Assembly: GCA_964624075.1 (NCBI GenBank)
Contig: CAZUWH010000014.1
Coordinates: 1 to 57,772 of the forward strand
Direction of reading: 5' to 3'
DNA: 57,772 nucleotides
DNA from: CAZUWH01 sp964624075
GTDB lineage: Bacteria; Pseudomonadota; Alphaproteobacteria; Rhodospirillales; Rhodospirillaceae
The notes under the pieces are model-generated. The model did not search any database. It was not told where the DNA came from and was given only the letters and a program-made list of their open reading frames with translations. Numbering within the stretch: position 1 is the first letter of the stretch; every line of letters begins with the position of its first letter. Positions 53,113-57,772 of the stretch are shown here, piece by piece. A program made the translations under genes and the position numbers.

Positions 53113-54795
53113 ATGGCTGCCTATCAGTACATCTATGTCATGAAGGCTCTGACCCGGATCTTCCCCGGAGGACGGGACGTTCTGAAAGGGCTGTCGCTGT
53201 CCTTCCTGCCCGGGGCCAAGATCGGCGTCCTGGGCGTAAACGGAGCTGGCAAATCAACGCTCCTCAGAATCATGGCCGGACTGGATCATGATTTCGGGGG
53301 CGAGGCCTGGGCTGCGGAAAAGGTCAGGGTTGGCTATCTGCCGCAAGAGCCCGCTCTTGATCCGGCCCTGGATGTCCTGGGCAACGTCATGGAGGGTGTT
53401 GCCTCCCTGAAGGCACTGCTTGGCCGATTCGAGGCCGTGAGTGCCCGTTTCGCCGAAGCCTTGAGCGACGAGGAAATGAACGTTCTCATAGCCGAACAGG
53501 CCGAATTGCAGGAGAAGATCGACACTGTCAATGGCTGGGATCTGCAACGCCAGGTCGAGGTAGCCATGGATGCTCTCCGTTGTCCGCCTGGCAATGCCGA
53601 TGTCACCCGCCTGTCAGGGGGCGAATGCCGCCGGGTCGCCCTGTGCCGGCTTCTGCTCTCCCACCCCGACCTTCTGCTTCTCGATGAACCTACCAACCAT
53701 CTGGATGCCGAATCCGCAGCGTGGCTCGAATATCTTCTCAAAAGTTACGACGGTACGGTGGTGGTGGTCACCCATGACCGTTATTTTCTCGACAACGTCA
53801 CGGGCTGGATTCTGGAACTGGACCGTGGCCGCGGCATTCCCTATCAGGGCAATTATTCGTCGTGGCTGGAACAGAAGCAGAAACGTCTGGAACAGGAGAT
53901 GCGCGAGGGAAAGGCGCGCAATCGGACCATCGCCCAGGAACTGGAATGGATCCGGCAGAGTCCGCGTGCCCGCCAGGCCAAGAGCAAGGCACGCATCACC
54001 GCCTTTGAAACCCTGGTTGCCGAGGCCAGGCAGAGCGCTCCCGACAACGCCCAGATTGTTATTCCGCCGGGCGAGCGGCTGGGGGATACGGTCATCGTGG
54101 CCGAGGGTCTGACCAAAGGCTATGGTGACCGGCCCCTGATCGAGAACTTGTCCTTCCGCCTGCCGCCAGGCGGAATCATCGGCGTCATCGGCGCCAACGG
54201 TGCCGGCAAGACCACTCTGTTCCGCCTGATCACCGGCCAGGAGCAGCCGGACAGCGGTATCCTTCGCATTGGCGAAACGGTCCGACTCGGTTACGTGGAT
54301 CAATCCCGGGCCGCCTTGGCACCCGACAACACGGTCTGGAAGGAAATCACCGCCGGCCAAGACGACATCGACCTTGGCGGTCGCAAGGTATCTTCACGCG
54401 CCTATGTGGGGCAGTTCAATTTCCGTGGTCCCGACCAGCAAAAAAAGGTAGGACAGCTTTCCGGCGGCGAGCGCAATCGCGTACATCTTGCCAAAATGCT
54501 GAAGAGCGGCGCCAATGTCATCCTTCTTGACGAACCCACCAACGACCTTGATATCGATACCCTGCGCGCTCTTGAACAGGCCTTGATCAATTTTCCCGGC
54601 TGTGCGGTGGTTATTTCCCACGATCGCTGGTTTCTCGATCGCATCGCCACCCATATCCTGGTGTTCGAGGGAGACAGTCAGGTCATCTGGTTCGAAGGCA
54701 ACTATGCCGACTATGAAGCCGATCGCAAACGCCACCTCGGCACCGCCGCCGACCAGCCGCACGTCCTTCGCTTCAAGCCCCTGAAACGACCCTAG
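53113..54795 (+). CDS. ettA: Energy-dependent translational throttle protein (ABC-F)
   Basis: 560 aa ABC-F ATPase acting on the ribosomal E site. Two nucleotide domains are complete: Walker A GVNGAGKSTLL near 45 and GANGAGKTTLF near 355; signatures LSGGECRR and LSGGERNR; Walker B LLLLDEPTNHLD and VILLDEPTNDLD. The P-site tether between them (YQGNYSSWLEQKQKRLEQEM) is EttA-like. The ATG at 53113 is preferred to the overlapping TTG at 53110. Confidence 0.95.
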   Translation: MAAYQYIYVMKALTRIFPGGRDVLKGLSLSFLPGAKIGVLGVNGAGKSTLLRIMAGLDHDFGGEAWAAEKVRVGYLPQEPALDPALDVLGNVMEGVASLKALLGRFEAVSARFAEALSDEEMNVLIAEQAELQEKIDTVNGWDLQRQVEVAMDALRCPPGNADVTRLSGGECRRVALCRLLLSHPDLLLLDEPTNHLDAESAAWLEYLLKSYDGTVVVVTHDRYFLDNVTGWILELDRGRGIPYQGNYSSWLEQKQKRLEQEMREGKARNRTIAQELEWIRQSPRARQAKSKARITAFETLVAEARQSAPDNAQIVIPPGERLGDTVIVAEGLTKGYGDRPLIENLSFRLPPGGIIGVIGANGAGKTTLFRLITGQEQPDSGILRIGETVRLGYVDQSRAALAPDNTVWKEITAGQDDIDLGGRKVSSRAYVGQFNFRGPDQQKKVGQLSGGERNRVHLAKMLKSGANVILLDEPTNDLDIDTLRALEQALINFPGCAVVISHDRWFLDRIATHILVFEGDSQVIWFEGNYADYEADRKRHLGTAADQPHVLRFKPLKRP

Positions 54796-54863
54796 AGCGG
54801 GATGCAGTCGGAGATCTCTAAACGGACATGATGGTCATTGGGGGTGTTTTGACGCTCTGGCCT

Positions 54864-56216
54864 TCAGGCGGAATGTTCAGCCTCCGGAAACACACGCGTC
54901 TTCAGACGGACATCGAGAACGCGACGTTTCCATGCAAGCAGCAGCAGTCCTGGGACCGCAGCCAGGGTGGACACCACGAAAAACGCCGCCCAATCCATAT
55001 GCTCTGCCACCCACCCTGCCCCCGATGACAGCACCGTCCGCCCCACCGCCATGAGTGAGGACAGCAGAGCGTATTGTGTGGCGCTGTAGGCCATGTTGCA
55101 CAACAGGGATAGGTAGGCGACGAATGCCGCCGATCCCATGCCACCGGCCAGGTTCTCGAACCCGATGGTCATGGCTAGCAGTCCGAGATCGTGCCCGACC
55201 ATGGCCTGGACCACGAACATCAGATTTGACAGCATCTGAAGCAGACCGCATCCCAACAGGCTGAACATGACACCGTAGCGGCTCACCATTACACCGCCGA
55301 TGAACACTCCCGCCAGGGTAGAAAACAGACCGAACACCTTGCTGATGCCCGCGATTTCGCTATTGGTGAAGCCGATATCCACATAGAACGGGTTGGCCAT
55401 CACGCTGGCAAAGGCATCGCCGAACTTGTAGAGGAGAATGAAGACCAGCACGCTTCCTGCACCGGGACGCTGCAGAAAATCCGCAAGCGGTGCAACAACC
55501 GCGCCGCGTATCCAAACCACCAGGTGCGGCAGCCAGGCTTCTCTGCGCGCCGGCTGGGGATTGCTGTTCGGAGGGGGCTCCTCTCCTGCCGTCCCACGGG
55601 GCTCTGGTGAGAGGAGAATGGCTCCCAGTCCCACCGTCATCAAGGCGGCCATGGCTCCGTAGACCACCGGCCATGAGGTCTGCTCGGCCAGGAACAAGGC
55701 ACCTGCTCCGCTTGCCAGCATGCCCAGCCGATAGCCGGCCTGGGTCATGGCGGCGCCCGCCCCTTGCTGGTGATCGGCCAGGATGTCGATACGGTAGGCA
55801 TCGATCACGATATCCTGGCTGGCCGAACAGAACGCCACTCCCATCGCCAGAGGGGCGGTCAGACCCGGAGTCATATCGGGTTGGGAAGCCCCGAGTGCGA
55901 CAAGAGTTGCCATCAGCAGCCCTTGCGTGAACACGGCCCACCCACGCCGACGGCCCAACCAGGTGGTCAGGACCGGTAGCTCTATGCGATCCACAAACGG
56001 CGCCCACAGGAACTTGAGCGCGTAAGGCAGGCCAACCAGAGCGAACAGACCGATGGTCGTCCGATCCACGCCCGCCCGGGCCATCCAGATGGCCAGCGTG
56101 CTGGTCGTCAAGGCCAACGGCAGACCGCTTGCAAACCCGAGGAACAGAATCGTAATCACCCGCGGCTCGCGATAAACCGACAGGGCGACGACCCACCGGC
56201 GGCTCTTGCCCGTCAT
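54864..56216 (-). CDS. ampG: AmpG-type muropeptide permease (MFS)
   Basis: 450 aa, 12 to 14 membrane helices. AmpG imports anhydromuropeptides for peptidoglycan recycling. Signatures are FLGFASGLPLALTTSTLAIW at the N-terminus, LPYALKFLWAPFVDRIELP, QDIVIDAYRIDIL, a charged loop near 210-230, and ENLAGGMGSAAFVAYLSLLC in the C-half. The ATG overlaps the purD stop by 4 bases, so it is coupled to purD. Confidence 0.92.
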   Translation of the reverse strand: MTGKSRRWVVALSVYREPRVITILFLGFASGLPLALTTSTLAIWMARAGVDRTTIGLFALVGLPYALKFLWAPFVDRIELPVLTTWLGRRRGWAVFTQGLLMATLVALGASQPDMTPGLTAPLAMGVAFCSASQDIVIDAYRIDILADHQQGAGAAMTQAGYRLGMLASGAGALFLAEQTSWPVVYGAMAALMTVGLGAILLSPEPRGTAGEEPPPNSNPQPARREAWLPHLVVWIRGAVVAPLADFLQRPGAGSVLVFILLYKFGDAFASVMANPFYVDIGFTNSEIAGISKVFGLFSTLAGVFIGGVMVSRYGVMFSLLGCGLLQMLSNLMFVVQAMVGHDLGLLAMTIGFENLAGGMGSAAFVAYLSLLCNMAYSATQYALLSSLMAVGRTVLSSGAGWVAEHMDWAAFFVVSTLAAVPGLLLLAWKRRVLDVRLKTRVFPEAEHSA

Positions 56217-57571
56217 CGTTCGCTTCTTCCCTCACGCCCTGTCCGCGGTGCCGCAGGTTGAAGAGGGCGGGGAGGGGCCTCTCCCCTGCGCTCTTGGGTT
56301 TGGTCTTTCGGCAAGGCCCGCCAGCCAATGTCGCGACGATAGAAGCCTTGCGGCCAGTCGATGGCATCCACCGCCGCGTAGGCACGCACACACGCCGCGG
56401 CGACCGTCTCCCCCACCGCGGCCACCCCCAGCACCCGCCCCCCTTCGGCCAGGACACGCCCCTTTTCATCCGCTTGCGTGCCGGCATGAAAGACCTTGAC
56501 ATCGGAAAGAGCCGCTACGGCGTCAAGACCACGGATTTCGCTTCCCCGGACAGGGACGCCCGGATACCCCTGCGCCGCCATGACGACGACCAGGGCAGCG
56601 TGGTCGTGCCAGGTAAGAGCCATCGACGACAGCTTCCCGTCACAGGCTGCGAGTAGCACCGGCAGCAGATCCGATTTCAGGCGCATCATCAGCACCTGGC
56701 ACTCGGGATCTCCGAAACGCACGTTGAACTCAAGCACCCTGGGACCGTCGGGGCCGATTATCAATCCGGCAAACAGTACACCCCGGAAGGGCCGTCCCTC
56801 CACTGCCATACCCCTCACAGTAGGGAGAATAATGCGTGCCATGATCTCTTCCTCCAGCGCCGGCGTCACCACCTGCACCGGGGAATAAGCCCCCATCCCG
56901 CCGGTGTTGGGACCGGTATCGCCCTCGCCCATGGCCTTGTGATCCTGGACCGCGGCCAGAGGCAGGGCAGTGGTGCCATCGACCAGGGCAAAGAAGCTGA
57001 CCTCCTCCCCTTCCAGCAATGTTTCAATCACCACTTCGTCTCCAGCGGCCCCCAGAACCCGCTGCACCATCATAGCGTCAATGGCGACTTCGGCTTCGGC
57101 GAAGGTACGGCATAGGATCACGCCTTTGCCGGCGGCTAGACCATCGGCCTTGACCACGATTGGCATTCCTCTGGCGCGAACGAAATCCTTCGCCGCTTCC
57201 GGCGTGTGGAAGCGGCCGTAGTCGGCGGTGGGGACAGCGCGACGTACCAGCAGATCCTTCATGAACCCCTTCGAGCCTTCCAGAAGGGCGGCTTGCGCGG
57301 ACGGGCCGAAACAGCGAACCCCGGCCGCTGCCATCCGGTCGGCCAGTCCCTCCATGAGCGGGACCTCCGGCCCGACGACCACGAGGTCGATGGCCTGCTC
57401 CCGGGCAAAGGTAACCAACCCATTATCTGCGGCAATCGGCACGCACGTTGCCTCTGCGGCAATGCCGGCATTGCCCGGCGCGCAAAACACCCTGCGGCAC
57501 AAGGGTGACTGGCGGAGTGCCCAGCACAGGGCATGCTCGCGCCCTCCCGAACCGACAACGAGAACACGCAT
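56213..57571 (-). CDS. purD: Phosphoribosylamine-glycine ligase
   Basis: 452 aa GARS, second step of purine synthesis. N-terminal VLVVGSGGREHALCWALRQS; ATP-grasp region PIVVKADGLAAGKGVILCRT; GPNTGGMGAYSPVQVV; VLEFNVRFGDPECQVLMMRL. The C-terminal 25 residues after GWRALP are an Arg/Pro-rich extension not usual in the family. AAGGAGGTGTC precedes the ATG, a strong ribosome binding site. The 200 bases to the window end carry no supported gene. Confidence 0.96.
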   Translation of the reverse strand: MRVLVVGSGGREHALCWALRQSPLCRRVFCAPGNAGIAAEATCVPIAADNGLVTFAREQAIDLVVVGPEVPLMEGLADRMAAAGVRCFGPSAQAALLEGSKGFMKDLLVRRAVPTADYGRFHTPEAAKDFVRARGMPIVVKADGLAAGKGVILCRTFAEAEVAIDAMMVQRVLGAAGDEVVIETLLEGEEVSFFALVDGTTALPLAAVQDHKAMGEGDTGPNTGGMGAYSPVQVVTPALEEEIMARIILPTVRGMAVEGRPFRGVLFAGLIIGPDGPRVLEFNVRFGDPECQVLMMRLKSDLLPVLLAACDGKLSSMALTWHDHAALVVVMAAQGYPGVPVRGSEIRGLDAVAALSDVKVFHAGTQADEKGRVLAEGGRVLGVAAVGETVAAACVRAYAAVDAIDWPQGFYRRDIGWRALPKDQTQERRGEAPPRPLQPAAPRTGREGRSER

Positions 57572-57772
57572 GACACCTCCTTATGTTCGCTGTCAGTATG
57601 CGGCCTGGGTTCCGGCAAATCAATCAGGCAACCTGCGGTGGGAAGAACCCGGGGAGGTCTGGGAAGGGGAACCCCCACGGGTTGGTTTTGCATGATCGGC
57701 GCATATGACAACATATCCCCGGATCGTCGGTCGTTCGCCATGGCCCAGATACCCCGTCTCCCATGCGGCAAG

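Noticed and set aside
227..57571. Magnetosome or dsr sulfite-reductase genes, expected for some alphaproteobacteria with apr/qmo
   Set aside because: No mam, mms or dsr homologue is present in the window, so neither phenotype can be claimed.
57572..57772. A purine riboswitch or a divergent xseA start upstream of purD
   Set aside because: No purine-aptamer core is visible, and the short plus-strand frame at the window edge does not resemble the XseA N-terminus.

Overview
The window looks like a chromosomal segment of a GC-rich alphaproteobacterium, probably Rhodospirillales-like, with dissimilatory sulfur metabolism. The alphaproteobacterial assignment rests on a TrcR/DUF1013 regulator, an ATP12-type ATPase chaperone, the xseB-ispA-dxs cluster, the folM-like/folB/uvrC/pgsA/moaDE neighbourhood and an hpnB/hpnD hopanoid gene. 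Energy metabolism is indicated by sat, aprBA and qmoAB plus hdrCB at the left end. In an alphaproteobacterium this set most likely runs in the oxidative direction (sulfite to APS to sulfate, electrons to quinone). No dsr genes are in the window, so the direction is inferred.

Layout. 1-53: 3' part of tRNA-Gly(CCC). 227-10347: two divergent sulfur units, with sat then qmoA-qmoB-hdrC-hdrB on the minus strand and aprB-aprA on the plus strand. They are separated by about 1 kb holding a repeat and a strong apr promoter. 10679-12284: a YkgJ-type cysteine-cluster protein and trcR. 12285-16425: a decayed block with a MITE-like repeat and remnants of a LapG-type protease, a LuxR-type regulator and a TolC-family exporter. 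16426-29108: a hypothetical gene, thioredoxin, dxs-ispA-xseB, GTP-type PEP carboxykinase, a broken sulfurtransferase, fmt, pepA, a small hypothetical gene and ygfZ. 29109-34594: a second decayed block with prophage head/terminase remnants and a broken chemoreceptor-like/ODP pair. 35166-36975: rpmI-rplT-pheS with no pheT. 37159-38158: a truncated aldolase/dehydrogenase. 38287-43260: an hpnB-hpnD fusion, cobA with a coupled small gene, dusA and an S4-domain gene. 43357-50943: a B12-type radical SAM protein, folM-like-folB, a frameshifted uvrC, pgsA, mobB, moaD and moaE. 51175-57571: a flippase-like membrane protein, an ATP12 chaperone, ettA, ampG and purD.

How it fits together. Sat, AprBA and Qmo/Hdr form one redox module. 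MobB/MoaDE supply molybdopterin, CobA supplies precorrin-2 for siroheme or B12, and Dxs/IspA/HpnB-HpnD supply isoprenoids and hopanoids. The housekeeping genes look intact. Surface adhesion, phage, oxygen-taxis and some repair or sulfurtransferase genes are eroded by frameshifts, deletions and Trp-to-stop changes. At least three families of small palindromic or MITE-like intergenic repeats occur. Such erosion would suit a recently host-restricted or bottlenecked lineage. That is an inference, and sequencing indels in homopolymers remain an alternative for single-frameshift cases.
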